DNA from: Kryptolebias marmoratus
Taxonomy: Eukaryota > Chordata > Actinopteri > Cyprinodontiformes > Rivulidae
Direction of reading: 5' to 3'
Assembly: GCF_001649575.2 (NCBI RefSeq)
Contig: NC_051437.1
Location: forward strand, 15,435,871 to 15,499,870
Length of the DNA stretch: 64,000 bases
Shown: positions 37,201 through 50,215 of the stretch, one piece after another
How positions within the stretch are numbered: position 1 is the stretch's first letter
Layout: each line of letters opens with the position of its first letter
Notes under the pieces: model-generated
Database searches by the model: none
What the model was told of the DNA's origin: nothing
Seen by the model: the letters and a program-made list of their open reading frames with translations, nothing else
Translations under genes and position numbers: made by a program

Positions 37201-38376
37201 TTTACACTATTATTTTTTATGAAACAAATTTTATCCACAGTACATGAACACAAACGTAGAAATGAAGACACTCACACACACACACCTGAGGGCTGCACTG
37301 GTCTAACCACAGGCTTCCTGTGTGGATGAGGCTCCATTGTTTAGTTCCACGCAATTACATTCACAACAACCCACAGCCCCTCAGGTCCCTCGCAGCCAAA
37401 AGCTGTGCTCCATTACCCAGCGTTCGAGTTCTGTTCCAAAACACTCGTAATTGGCTTCAATGTAATCAACTTATTGAGTCAAGTTTGTTTTAAATTAACT
37501 TTAAAGCCAACAAGAGGTGCAAGATTAAACAACCGAAACCGCACCAGCAGCAGCGAGCACCCGGAGCTTCAGGTGAGCTACTGAGACATCCCTATAAGTA
37601 AAAAGAGGGGCGATAAAACCTGGAAGAGGATAACACTAGTCAGATATACCATTCTGTCCTCATCTTTCTTCCATACTGGCAAACTGACAAATACAATTAC
37701 TCGGGGCAAAATGTGGTGCCTTTAGGGCTCCAGTGGCTCCCGGCTAATTGACTCCGCTCTTTCTTCAACCTGTATCCCCCTACAGCGTGGTTTTAGGCAA
37801 TGAATGGCTTCAGGCTGTGATGGTCAGATCCACCTCAGCAGAACCTCTTGCTGACTGGAAAACTAAACATATATTTTCTGTTACTATATGAAGTTTCTTT
37901 TAAAAAAAAATCCTACTTTTACAATAAAGAAAAACAAAAGATTTTTGCTTAAAAGACATATGTGGGAGCCAACAGTCATATCCTTGCATGAAATACTAAA
38001 ATGAACCATTGTGATTGTGTGTTAAAAAAGTGACAGCAGGGCTCAAAAATGCAATGCAGCATAACAGAGAGCAGCTACGCAGTGAAACACAGAGCTGGAG
38101 AGCTAAATTCAGCAAACAGGGTGAGTTTCAGTGAGCTGGAGCAAGTGAGTGTTTAAACAAGTGTTGTGACGCCCACACGGCCCACGCTGCATATTGAACT
38201 ACATCAGTATACCACAACACAGGTCTAGTGGGTCATCAGCAGTAACAACAGCAGCTGCTGAGAATAGCCTCGTAAAGCTTTACTGACTGTCAGCCTGGAC
38301 TCCAAAGCAGCAGGCACCAGCTGGCTGCAGAGCAGTAGTTTGGTGTTTCCTGTGGAGCTCCAAGAGACTGACGGAA

Positions 38377-38404
38377 GTGTGTGTGTGTGTGTGTGTGTGT
38401 GTGT
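38377..38404. repeat. (GT)n microsatellite, 28 bp
   Basis: An uninterrupted GT run. The short ORFs reading Thr-His repeats across it are artefacts. Confidence 0.95.
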
Positions 38405-39339
38405 ACATGCATAGAGTGTATGGAGGCTTGCGGCAGAGAAAACGCAAACAGACAAAGCAGGAAATTAAGGAGGAGGAAACACAATAACATCTAAAGATGT
38501 AGACGCTGAATGGTTCAACAGTAGCAGAACAATGCAAATGCTCCAAATGCTGAAATATTATCTTGATAACATTGGTCTCCAAGTATAAAAACAGCTACAA
38601 AGGTACATTTTCCCAAACACTGAGCAGAGAGACAGGCTTGATTCAGGCGGTGTGCACAAACTTATTCAAGGAGCGCATTCATGAGTGGCTTGGCTGATTA
38701 GCTGAATGTGGCTCATAATGGCAACAAACAACAATATTTTATCCGGGAAACAAACAGCTGCTATAAACCTACAAACATTTAGAACAAATCTAAGCTACTT
38801 AACGCAGAAAAAAAGTCAAAGTATTTCCCATCGAGCAGGGTGGGTTGTTTGTTGTGTGTGGGCCGTGCAGTCAGGCTGTAACACACACACACCCAATCCC
38901 ACAAATACACACAAACATACATATGTAGCTACTTCTATCTTTGATATTGATTCCTTTATTGATGAAGTGCCTGCCCTTCCCCTTTGCTTTAAACTAAACT
39001 ATTCAAACTGAGGGCTCGTGCCTTAATCATTAAAACTGAAAGATCATGCCAAGTTATATACGGTGTGTGATCCCAGGAGTCCAGCCTCGGAGTGAGCTCA
39101 GATCTACATCTGCAGGAGGCAGAGAAGAGCGGAGGAGATGGAGCACCAACTTAGGGTAAGACTTTGAGACATTGTGGCACTGATTACATTTCTCGTTGAC
39201 CAACGCACATGTACGCGTGGCAGCACACACATATCTTTTATTTAGGTCCGTGGAGATTTTGTGCCTAAATAATACCATGGATTGTTGTAAAGTAGATCAT
39301 TTTGTGGTGATCTGAAAAATCACCATTATGGTAACACAG

Positions 39340-39560
39340 CTTTAATGAGCCATTTTTTTTTTAGAGATTTTATTTTTTTCTTTCTGACGTCAAAAACAGC
39401 AAAATGTATGCATGAGAGCATCTTTCATGAGAATTCAGCCACAACAAAGAATGTGTGTATTAGAAATTTAGTTTCAAATTTAGTGAACTATGAGCATAAA
39501 TTCATTCAGGTTAAATTTGGAACAAGCTCTTGTGAGGGGTGAACATGCACAACACCTGCT
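39340..39560. repeat. Interspersed repeat ('gaacttgcacaac' family), copy 2
   Basis: Resembles 23395-23575 in its right half ('gtgaggggtgaacatgcaca' then acacctg). The left part is T-rich with 'tagtgaactatgagcataaa'. Low divergence is limited to short blocks, so boundaries are approximate. Confidence 0.4.
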
Positions 39561-40589
39561 TCAGGTAAGTAAAAATACATGTCAGGAATAAAGCAGACAA
39601 CATATCAACAGTGTAACTGGTTCGAGTGGAAACAAGAATATGATTTAAATCCCCTATAATGACAGGGTTTTGAGTAAAAAATAACACCAGTACAAACCTG
39701 AATATCACACCACATATAAAGTTATTGCATGCAATCCTAATAAAAACAGACATTTGTGTGATTACCATTAAATATTCAATTTGTAAATAAAAATGACCGT
39801 TCTACAGTAAGCAGTTTTTGTTTTTTTTTAGATTATATAGTTTTTAGATTTCTTGTCATTATTACTAATAATGGCCAGTTTTTGTGCTGTGGTTTTCAAA
39901 GGTCATCAAATCAGAGAAGCATCACCAGGTTTTGTGTTTCAAAAAGGAAATTTTTTTTTATTTATGAGATTTGGCCAATTTATTTGAATTTGGGTCATTT
40001 CAGATAAGCTCTGAGTCTTTAATGTGTTTTGCTTCGTTTACGGTCAAATTAGTTTCTCTCTTCATCTTTGCTCTTTTCATTTGTGATGAGCAGAATTGAA
40101 AAAGCTGTAAAAGACAAAACACGTTACAGAAATATTTCAACTACTTCTTGCTGAAACCTTTTTAAATATGTTGATTTTTTTTTCAGGTGTTGTGCATTTG
40201 TCTTTGCTTTAACATTTACAGCAACATTTGCAGCACCTGATGGGACACAGAAAGATGAAAAGTGGTGAATTATTCACCCCCGCTTCTTCTACCTGCAGTG
40301 AGACAGTGGCTCAGCTTCACATCATGGCCTGAGGCCTTCTTTTCTCTCTGTTGTTAGAGTTAAAGTTCTCTGTGTTGCCTTCCAGCTGTGGAGGAACACA
40401 ACTCTGTGAAAAGTACAGAATTAGATACAAGAGTTTCACAACTGTTGTACAACAGTTTATGGTGTACACCCACAGTCAAATGACGAATCAAACAAATCTG
40501 TCCAGTTATTTATGAGGTTTTTCTGTTAAAATCAAAGTCGATTCCCAATAGTTATGGGCAAATTTTTAAACAAAGATGTTGTGCAATCT

Positions 40590-40905
40590 GTTAGTGCTCA
40601 GAATATGTGCTGGGGATCAGCTTCAGCTACTTCCACACCAAATTTTACGTCAGTATCTGTAGAATCGACTGAGTTGTAGCCATTTTTGTGTTGGCTAAAG
40701 TCGATAAGCTGTGGCAGCCATATTGAATCGAGCTGATTGCAAAAGCTAATTAGTTGTGGACATATATCCATTGATTGCTTTCTGCGAGTTTTATTAAAAA
40801 TTAGCAAGTGGTTCATGAGATAATTTGGTAACAGACAGACACAGGCATGGGCAAAAACCTAACGGTCTGCCTTGCTATTTTGGCGGTGGGTGCTCACAAA
40901 AATAA
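40590..40905 (+). mobile_element. 'gctgtggcagccat' repeat family, copy
   Basis: Module order: 'cttcagctacttccac', 'aattttacgtcagtatctgt', 'gactgagttgtagccatttt', 'agctgtggcagccatattga', 'taattagttgtggac', 'ggttcatgagataattt', 'taacagacagacacagg', 'ttttggcggtggg'. The modules recur in the same order at 44.9, 55.1, 56.7 and 57.0 kb. Class unknown; the tail suggests a LINE- or SINE-type 3' end. Confidence 0.65.
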
Positions 40906-43357
40906 CAAAGAAAGAGTAAAACATTTTCAGGGGAAAAGTCTTAAATTTATCTACATCATTGAGAACACAGGCTCAGGATTGTGGCTTAGCACTAAAAAAG
41001 AAGTGAACTGTTTCTGATGTCACACACCACCTAAAGGCTAAGACTCACAAATCCCCCCTATTCCTGTGGCCTCCACTTCAACTTAAACCAACCAAGACGA
41101 AAATCTAAGACCAAGTGTTCAAAATGTTTTACCTTTACAGACAAATAGTCCCTTTTAGACTTTTATACTCACGCACAACTGGCCCGATAGTCGCATAATT
41201 ATCTATTTGAAAGCACAAAATTATAAAATTCTCTATAGTGTAGTCTGTTGCACAGGATCAATACGAATCTGCAGGCTACAAAAGCAACAATTGGCTGTTT
41301 GGTGCAGTTAGACAACTCTTTTTTCCAACTCGGAGATAAGAATGTGCTGCCTCATTGTGTCGCATTGAACTGTGTGACAGATTCCCAATATCGGGAGTTC
41401 TAAATGTAATGAGTAAAGTCAAGATAGATGTTTTCTACGTATAGAAGTCAAAAGATAATATGTTATCCAGCAAATGAATCCATCATACTGATTTGGTGAT
41501 GGTAATAAATTACAGAGGAGGGGTGAAACTAACAGGCATGGAGCTTTAAGAAGTCAATAGAAAGCTCAGGAATCCTGCGGGGAGAACGATAACAGGTGAA
41601 CGTCAGGGATTCCACCTGTGGGGACCTTTTCTTGTGTGGGGAATGGCAGCATAAAAACCCCTGTGGAGATGGCTGTGTTCCCAGGAGGTCCACTGCTTGG
41701 AACTATCCTGTGTTTCACAACTACCTGCGGCCAGATATAAACACACAAACTCAAACACAGAAAGTGACATTTACTGCACCCAGCAGACGGCTGAGGAACT
41801 AGGGCCATGCCACGCTGCAGCTGTGCTGGCGTCATCCACGTCTCCCGCTCTCACTCTGTTAAAATTCATTATCACCTGAACCGTTGTGTTGTTTCCCCTC
41901 ACATCCTCTGTCACAACTCTACTTCTACACTGGAACCTTTATTCACAGAGCAAAGTCATACTTTTATGTTCATGCAGGATATCTCAAATGAGGCGTGACA
42001 GAAAGGCTCTGGGTGACTACAGTGGACTTTGAAGTAGGAACAAAGAGAATTCCTGCTCAGCCCACAACGATACCTCTCTGTCTTTCTCTTTCCCATTCTT
42101 TCTTTTCTCCTTCTCACTCTTTCTCTAAACAGAGCACCCTATAATCACTCATTCCTTTTTAACTCACAGTCATGTTAAAAAGCCCTGGTGGTGATTCACA
42201 GCTTTCCTCTGAGCTTGAAGGGTTAAAAAATTCTGTAAAGCTATAGTCTTACTTTGCCCTTTCTCTCAGACTTTCTCTAATGAGAGTTACTTTCTCATTA
42301 AAACAAGACTTGGAAGGAAAGATGATTCAGGCAAGCAGCAAGGTTAAAAGCTCTGTCTCTGTTACAAATTGGACTTTGCAGACGTAAACCTGAAAACACA
42401 GATGCATGGCAGGGTGCTAAACATGCACAGAAATACAAGCAGGTGCACTGAAGAGGCCATAATGAAGCTTTGCAGACATATGATGCTCCCAACAAGAAAA
42501 GAGCAAACCCATTGACCTCTTTTCAGGCCTGAGGAGTTGCACCTCTGTGCGACAAGTTATTTTGAGCCAGTTTGTCCTTAGACAGTTAACCCACAGTGCC
42601 CTTACATCTCACAAAACATGTGCTCCTGGTGAGATATATATAGAGACAGCAAAAACAATATCCACATCAGCATTTATCCAAGGCAGTGCATAATCATCTA
42701 CACAGTATTTGCTGTGTGTGCTCAGATCAAGTGTAGGAGTGTGTGCACAAAGCATGTGTAACCACTGGTTTTACACAAACACGTACACACATTAATGATA
42801 AGCTGCTCCACTATTCCACAAGGATCTTCTGACTGCACAGTTTTCCTTTCATTTAGCCACAGTTATTGGACATCTACAGGTGCAACTGACAAGGTGGTCA
42901 TTTTCTATCTATCCAACTGGGACTTTAGTGATTAATTTTGTGATCAATAAAATTCTGTGCAAAGAATTGATCAAAAGCGTTCAACAGCTTTCAAGTCAAA
43001 TCATTATTTCAGCCGGGGCAAAAAGCCTTGCAGCCTGAACTTCGGTTCATCTCACAGGTAATTAGATAATACTCCCCACATTAAATTCCAAGAATATCAA
43101 GAACATCATGCTGTGCGGTTTGTCATGTTTTCCAGTCAGAGGCTCTAAGTCAGCACCCACATCACTGTCAGAGTTTTGTTTAGTAATGCATTTATTCCTT
43201 TCCCCTCCCGAGACCACTGCAAACATGCCTTTATCCCCCACTCATCCTGTTTAGTGTGGGGTAAGAGCCCGAGGCCACACACTGCTTTTTCTGTCCCTCA
43301 CTGCTGCCCAGCTCTCTTTGTGACTGAGCCAGCCAGTTTTTCTCTCATTTCTTGCAT

Positions 43358-43362
<5 letters not shown>

Positions 43363-43392
<30 letters not shown>
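43363..43392. repeat. (TA)n microsatellite, 30 bp
   Basis: An uninterrupted TA run. A second, shorter TA run occurs at about 45759-45776. Confidence 0.95.
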
Positions 43393-43393
<1 letters not shown>

Positions 43394-44904
43394 CATGAAA
43401 TAGAGGGAGACCAGTGCAGACTGATGTTAGTTTTATGTGAGAAAATGAACATGCTATTCTGTTGAAATCAGCATAAATAGCTGTTGTTTCTGCCTAAGAT
43501 ATTTATTTTTTCTAATGATGTTTTTTTTTCTTTGCAGAAAGTTTCAAACCCTTTTTCAGAGTTTGTGAAGTTTCTGAAGGCAACATAATCATAAATTTTA
43601 TATGAGCAATTCCGGAGCTCCTAAATTTTTGATCTTTCAAAAAAGTAATGTACGATGACTACAAGTACATACAAATTTATTTGTCTTATTTACACAGTTT
43701 TACATACAGTAATTGCATCTGAACTATTATTTTATTCAGAGTAATTTCTAAACATAACAAATGCCTGGTTGGGTAGTTAATTTAGACACAAACTGTGTAT
43801 TCATGTAAATAAAGCAATTTTCAACTGTTGGGCTCAAAAAAGTAATCACAGCATCACAGCAGCCATTTTGTTAAACAGCTGCACCTTGTGTGAGTGGAAA
43901 AAAAAGTGTTACCATATAAAAGTAAAGCTCAATTTGCTCTCAGGAGGTCTTGTGATAAAAATATTCAGTTAAACCATATTCTTGAAATAAACATTAAAAA
44001 CCAGACTAAGAAATAGTTACAAAAAATGTTTGGACAAGCTTTACTTTTTAGAATCTATACCATATTGGCAAAGAAAATCAGCACTTGTTTTAAACTGTGA
44101 AAGATTCTGCTCTGAATTATGCAACACATAAAGCAATAAAATGAAAATAAATTAATATTAGCACTCAGTCTTCAACAGTACTTATTAAAAAAAGTGTAAT
44201 GCTAAAGAAGTCATTGCAGATGAAGAAAATAGGAAAAAAAGGAAAGTGGGAGAGATGAGGTGAAGGATAAAGTGAAAGCACGAATGTGAAAGAACGCAAA
44301 CACATATTGTTTTTTTCCCCCCAAACCCAATTAGGTTCTGTATGCCGCCGTGATCCATGGCACTGCATGCATGCAAAATGATCAAAATATGCTCCTCTGG
44401 AGGTTACATAACTCATAATGTGAATACTTTTCTCCACTTTCTCTTCTACTGCCATAACATCCTTCACTATTTTTTCTTTTGTTCCCTTTTTCATATCAGC
44501 CTTTGCCAAGCATAGGCCATGTTTTATGTTTTATTTTAATGCAGCACAATGGCAGCTTATTAGACAGATTAGGGGATGCAAACAGCAAAACTTAATAACA
44601 GAAACTAGGCAATGAAAAAGACTATTAGGCTGCTAAAGGCAAAATGAATTTCCCAGAGGCTTTTATATACATGAAGTGCAGTCTATTACACTGAAACAGT
44701 TTCGAGTCAAACAAAACATGTAGCTGTTGAAGAGAGAAGACAGTAAGATAACAATAGAGGATAATAAAATGATGTAAAACATCTCCAAAGTTAAACGCCT
44801 AGCATTCCTTGAAGGAATCCATATCACCCACTGCCTTTGATGACAGCGTTTAAACTCAAGATGGCTGCTACAGCCAGCAGCCACATCTTGCAGAATGCCT
44901 TAAT

Positions 44905-45120
44905 GCTTGAAATATATGTCCTGAGGATAACTCTCAGCTACTACCACTTGCTATTTGTGTTTGCTAAGGCCTCTTAGCTGTGGCATCCATCTTGAATGGG
45001 ATTAAGTCCAGAATATTAATCAGTTCTAGATTTTCCACTGATTACTGTGTGTACTAACGGTAAAGACAATAAAACACTATTGCTCCACCTTTACCTTTGG
45101 TGGCAGGTCATAACAAATCC
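44905..45120 (+). mobile_element. 'gctgtggcagccat' repeat family, copy
   Basis: 'ctctcagctactaccacttg', 'cttagctgtggcatccatct', 'tgaatgggattaagtccaga', 'ttaatcagttctag', and the tail 'ttgctccacctttaccttt' then ggtggcaggtcataa. It has an internal deletion relative to the copy at 57.0 kb. Confidence 0.65.
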
Positions 45121-48100
45121 GAAGTAGAAGCTGACAGATCTGGGCTTCAAGACAAGACTGCTTTTGACTAATAAACAAGGAAAGACAATGCAAGAACAAT
45201 ATTTTTACATTGGGTTAATCTCATTTTTTCCCAAAATAAGTATTAGCATAAATTATGACTTCAATAAAAACCTAACAAGACAACAGCAGACATTACAAGT
45301 GTTGGTACTTGGCACCCAAGAACTCCTCCTGTGTTTTGTTCAGCTCCTTCCTGATTTGTTTCTTCTGAGTACCATAATTATCCTAACTTCCAAAAACCCA
45401 CTGACAGCTGTTCTTTAGCTCTCAGAGACCAGTGTAAAATCTATGATCAGTGCTCTGGGCAGTTGGCAGGAAGATGGATGATGATTTACAGTGTGGAAAT
45501 ACATCACACGAGCAATAAATGACTTCACTGTGCTCCAGAAAAGAGGTAAACGGCAACAAATAACTGCCCAGTTGAAACAGAGGTTGGGCAGTTATTATCC
45601 ACAGGGCATCCAGGTGGAAAAAAAAGCAAAAAAAACAAAACAACTCCATACAGGAAGTGGCCTCAGCTGGACCCAGTTTGGGTTTTTCATCCAAGTATTT
45701 CATGTTTGACATTTCAAGAAGGTTGTTTTACAAACTACGTTTAACGTAGATGACATTTTTTATATATATATATATTTTTCCCTTTGAAAGATGGAGTGGC
45801 CGTACATCACCATAAAGAAGATGTAGCTGTCATTAAAGTGCCATCTTGTGCCCCGCCGCGCTGTATTTAAAGCCGCATGGAGATTATTAGTTTCCCACAG
45901 GAGTCACCACACCCCATCTCCTCCGGCCACCTTTCTCATTCCAAAGAACTAATGGAGCTGTTTAATTTCCACAAGTTTTCATTGTCTTTATCAGGACAGA
46001 TTGATGCCAATTCACAACATCTCAGTTTTTCTCTCTGGAGGCTCCTCCTTTAGCTTTCTCCAACAGATATGCCTGCTAATGAATCTCAACTACGGACACA
46101 AATTATCAGCTTTCTTTTTACTAGCGGCCTTCTGTGAATTCATATATATAAGTGAGTTATAAATCATTATTTTACAACAACCACATGAAAACAAAGTTAT
46201 CTCTTCAGTGGAGACTGAAATGCCAATAACTACTGCAGCAACTTTAGAATCAGCCATAATGATATTTGACTTCAAACTGAGAGGGAAAACCTGAGAAAAT
46301 AAAGCAAACATCAAACAGTAATAAAAGATAAAATCTTTTTTACAGCTAAGATTCATGTATTTCTTTCAACTTACACAGACTCACTGTTACATCAATGGAA
46401 AACTGCAACACTAACTGTTCAATAATAAAAAAAAAACTATTAAAGTGCTAACCCATAATTTTTACAGCAACTACACCAGTGAGCCAGGGCATAAAAGAGT
46501 AAAAAGGAGGCCAAGTGCTAAAATACATGTAAACATAATCTTATATTCCAAAAGAAGACCATTTAGGATTACTTTAGAACATGTTTCCTCCTCAATTTTT
46601 CACCTCCACCTCTCATTTTTCGCCCATCCTCATCTAAAAAGCCACAGCTGGCACAGCCTAACAAAGCGTGGAATTGCCAAATAGTGTCTATTAATGTAGC
46701 CTGCGTGCTCTGACCACTGAAAGCTTATACCTGTTAGCGAGTGTGAAAACGTCCAGACTCGTTTATCACCACAAACTTATCGATCCTTTGATTGACTCTG
46801 ACTCTGCATATGAAGCAGCATCCTGCCCGAGCGACTGCGAACACAGCCTTCAGATGGCTGAGCCTGATGACTGTGATGGTGTGAAATGCATTTCGCTGTG
46901 ACAGAGTACGACTCTAACTGCCTCTGAAACCCAGTAATGAGCTCCGTGTGTGACGGGAAGCCACTTTTGAGCACGTAGCGGATTGCAGAAAGCATTAACA
47001 GAGTGCCATGTATGCAAAGCAAAAATGATAATAGTAATAGAGTCGGGCCATTTCCTGCCTCAACTTGGGGGTTATTGGGAATGCATAGAGAGCTACTAAT
47101 CTCTCTGGGTGGGGCTAATTGCAGTATTTGTCAGCAGTTACAGTAAAGAACAATTTTTTTCCCTATTACACCATTCACTTTAATGTAGCAGCAAAGCACA
47201 AAGAAACCATGAGTGCAGAGCTACTACAGACTTTAATGTAAACAAGGAAGCAGAGCTACTCAAAGATTAAAGGGTAACGGGAACAAGAGCTTTTGATTTA
47301 TAAGTCCCCTGCTGGGTATGTGAGTGTCACTGCAACAGGTTTTTAATTGGTCTGAGGAGGCATGCTCTCACACGTCGGACACAAGAGATACATAGACTCA
47401 CAAATACAGACACGCGAATGCTTGTGTTCAGGCAAGAAGAGACATCATGGTCTGCTGTTCTATTTTTACATCCTGCCTCATAATAGCAGCTTTTCATGTC
47501 CATCCATGTGGAGAAAATGAACCATACATGTCTGGGGAAGTATATAAATAACAATACCCATATATAAAGACGTCCTCCTACACCAAAACACAGATCTGTG
47601 TGAATATTTAGAAAGCAAGAACAGCTTGTAGCCCACTGCAGACATGAAATGTTAGTTATTACGAGTATGTTGACAGCAGTGTCACCACGACATATAGCAA
47701 ACACGGTTTATTGGTGGCAGATGCGGTAGAAATCATGCCAAAGACACAGCTTTTTATAAATCTACCACCTTTTACAAAAATTGCTAGATGATATTGGCTG
47801 TTTCTCTATAATGTCCAGTCTACAGGCTAATTTTATGTATCTGAAAAACTGCTTAGCTGATGTGTGGTGTGGTGTGTCATGAACAGGTTTAAGATGTCAA
47901 TCTTAGCAAAATAACATGCAGGCAAATGTTTTCTAGAGCAACAAGTCGGCTCTTAGTTAATGGAAGTGAAAATCTTTGACTATTTTTCAGGGAAAAATCA
48001 GAACTGTCGCATGACTTTCTGTCATTAGATTGAATGAAAGGATTAAAATGTGAAGTGGCAACAATGTGAGCAGAGATAGCCACCAATCTATGCTTCCCAT

Positions 48101-49578
48101 CTTTTTTATGTGACAGATTTAATAATCTGAGTAATGACTCAATTTTAGCAAAGCAGGACAGTGAACAGTTTTAGTCATTCTTAGAGTAATTTAACAATCA
48201 TAATGTTTCGTTATTGTGAAATTCTGCAGTAAAACAAAATTAAACATTATAAAAAATTGAGCTTTCCACTTGTAAGACTTATGTACAAATTAAATTTCTA
48301 TGCACAGAGTTGTGTTTTAGAGGAGGGTTGGAGCCACGTGACCTCTGATTAAAGCCTCTCCAGTAAAGAAAGAACGATTTCAAAAATCACTGATGGAAGC
48401 AAAAAACATACTCCTTTGTATGATGATAAAAAAAGAGATCTAAACACAGTACAATAAGGAAAACTTTAAATCCTCTGAAAACTTTCTGTTAGAATAGCAG
48501 GTGGCAACACAAATGAATGTCAATCAGTGAAACCATTCCAGCTTTCATCAGAGAGTCACATAATCTAAGTTTGTCTGCAACGTTGGTCAGCAAGCTTTCT
48601 TTGTTGTTAGCTGATTGTCTTGTGTGACTTGTTTTGAAACTTAGAAATTTCCACCTAAAATTAGTAAAAACTAGCTATCACATTCTTGGCAATAGTTTGC
48701 ATAAATAATTAACCAAACCTGTCACTCCACTGTTTCATAAAATTGACCTAGTATAGAGATCTAAATTGACAGCTGCAATTAGAAGTAACCATAAATCAAG
48801 GAAAAAATGACTTTTTTTTACTCTTGAAGATGTTTGATTTTCATATGAGTTAAGAGTCAGATTTTCAAGCTCATGAACTGTTAATTAGTGTAATAAATAG
48901 TTACAGAGGTCCTGATATGCAAAGTCTAGGAAAATCTTTTGAATAGGGACTTCAGAGAGTCTACTGAATGTCTTTCAACAGTAAATTATATGAATCTTCT
49001 ACATCTAGAATTGTACATTTTGAATGTTTCAAAGCCTTGCATTTATTTCCAAATGTTGCGTGACTTTACAAAGTTGTTCCAAATGTTCTGGTAGCCCTAT
49101 AATGATTTTTGCCAGAGAATAGCACTGACACAACCAACAAAGTGTTCTCACTTTTTGCAAAACGCACAAAGCTACACACAATACAATGCAAACTTTTTCC
49201 ATCCAATGTGGAGGAATAAACATTCTTGATGGTGTCACTGCATGGAGTCAGGACATTTAGACAACACAGAGCAAACAACATGCAAAAAAAACAAGCAAAA
49301 GTACATTTTTAGTAACTTTTTGATTTAATGTTTTTAATACGTAGCCTTTTATTAGGTTTGGCACTGAATGTATCCTTGAGACGTTCAGCGCCATTTATAA
49401 AGCGGGGGTCACATAAATTATTCATCACTGAATGTTGATGTACGATCTGGGTTAAGGCCCCTCCGTGCCACTGCGCTTTGAGGAATGGGGTGGGGTTGGG
49501 GGGGTGGGAGTTTTACATGAGAAGGAGGCACGGAGTTGGAAATACACTGCAACGACACCCTGAGATGCTACATCTGGA

Positions 49579-49592
49579 GTTGCCATGGTAAC
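49579..49592. promoter_or_regulatory. RFX X-box motif
   Basis: GTTGCCATGGTAAC matches the RFX consensus GTNRCC-N2-RGYAAC at every defined position. It sits in a GC-richer, non-repetitive stretch (49380-49630). RFX factors regulate ciliary and neuronal genes. The motif is long enough to be unlikely by chance, but binding is unproven. Confidence 0.45.
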
Positions 49593-49844
49593 CCCTTCCC
49601 AGGAGTAGGCCAGCTGACAATCAAGTCCTAAAAGAAAAAAAAGGATACGAGCGCGAGTTTGCGTTAGAGCATGTTCCCATCAGCAGGCTGACAGGGCGAG
49701 ACAGAGTTTAATCTCAGCAGATTAAGCGTGTTTGTGTTTATCATAAGACTCCCATAAAGAGACGGTGGAGGATCACAATCAAACGGGATTTACAGAAATC
49801 CCACACAAACAACTGTCCAGTGGGGGATAGCGTGATAGAAACTA

Positions 49845-50215
49845 GAGATGAAAAAAGAAGAGGGGTGAGAGAAAGACACAGAGAGAAAATTAGTTGAGAA
49901 GGAGGGAGAAAAATGGGATGAAGCAAGAGTAAGAAAAAAGTCTCTTGGGAGACTTAAATAAAGGAAACATAAAGAGAGGCAGCAGGAGAGGCAAAGTGCA
50001 TGGTTTAATTAGAGTGGCTATAAATAACCTGGGGCCTGACATTTGAACATGAAGAACCACCGAATGTCTCGGTGTGTTTTCTGCTCGACATGCCCGATGT
50101 TTGAACACATGCCACCGATTTCTATGCCCTCCTGCTTCTTCTCCCGTTCTCTCATGTCTCCTTGTCGAGTCTCTCTTCTCTGTCTTACCCACTTGTCAGT
50201 TCTCTTGTCCCTCTC
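49845..50215. repeat. Purine-rich then pyrimidine-rich tract
   Basis: Positions 49845-49990 are A/G-rich and 50125-50215 C/T-rich on the plus strand, the reverse order of the pair at 13388-13870. Overlapping ORFs there are compositional. Confidence 0.55.

Larger units (their letters stand above)
28801..46000 (-). other. Giant kcnd3 intron, middle segment
   Basis: No exon was found. Content: the foldback element at 28.85-29.45 kb, a transposon-end relic (30361-30420), repeat copy 31510-31830, a GT-rich stretch (32328-32391), an ACTAT pentanucleotide run (35691-35715), a GT run (38377-38404), a repeat copy (39340-39560), a TA run (43363-43392), and three copies of the 'gctgtggcagccat' family. 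The stretch 35.3-35.9 kb is extremely AT-rich. The remainder (33-35, 36.1-37, 41-44.9 kb) shows nothing definite. Confidence 0.8.

Noticed and set aside
44165..44509. 114-codon minus-strand ORF
   Set aside because: No homology recognised, and a second overlapping frame is equally open; no evidence of an exon.
47327..47704. 125-codon minus-strand ORF, the longest but one in the window
   Set aside because: No recognisable domain, biased toward hydrophobic/Cys codons from AT-rich DNA, no splice context; expected by chance in 64 kb.
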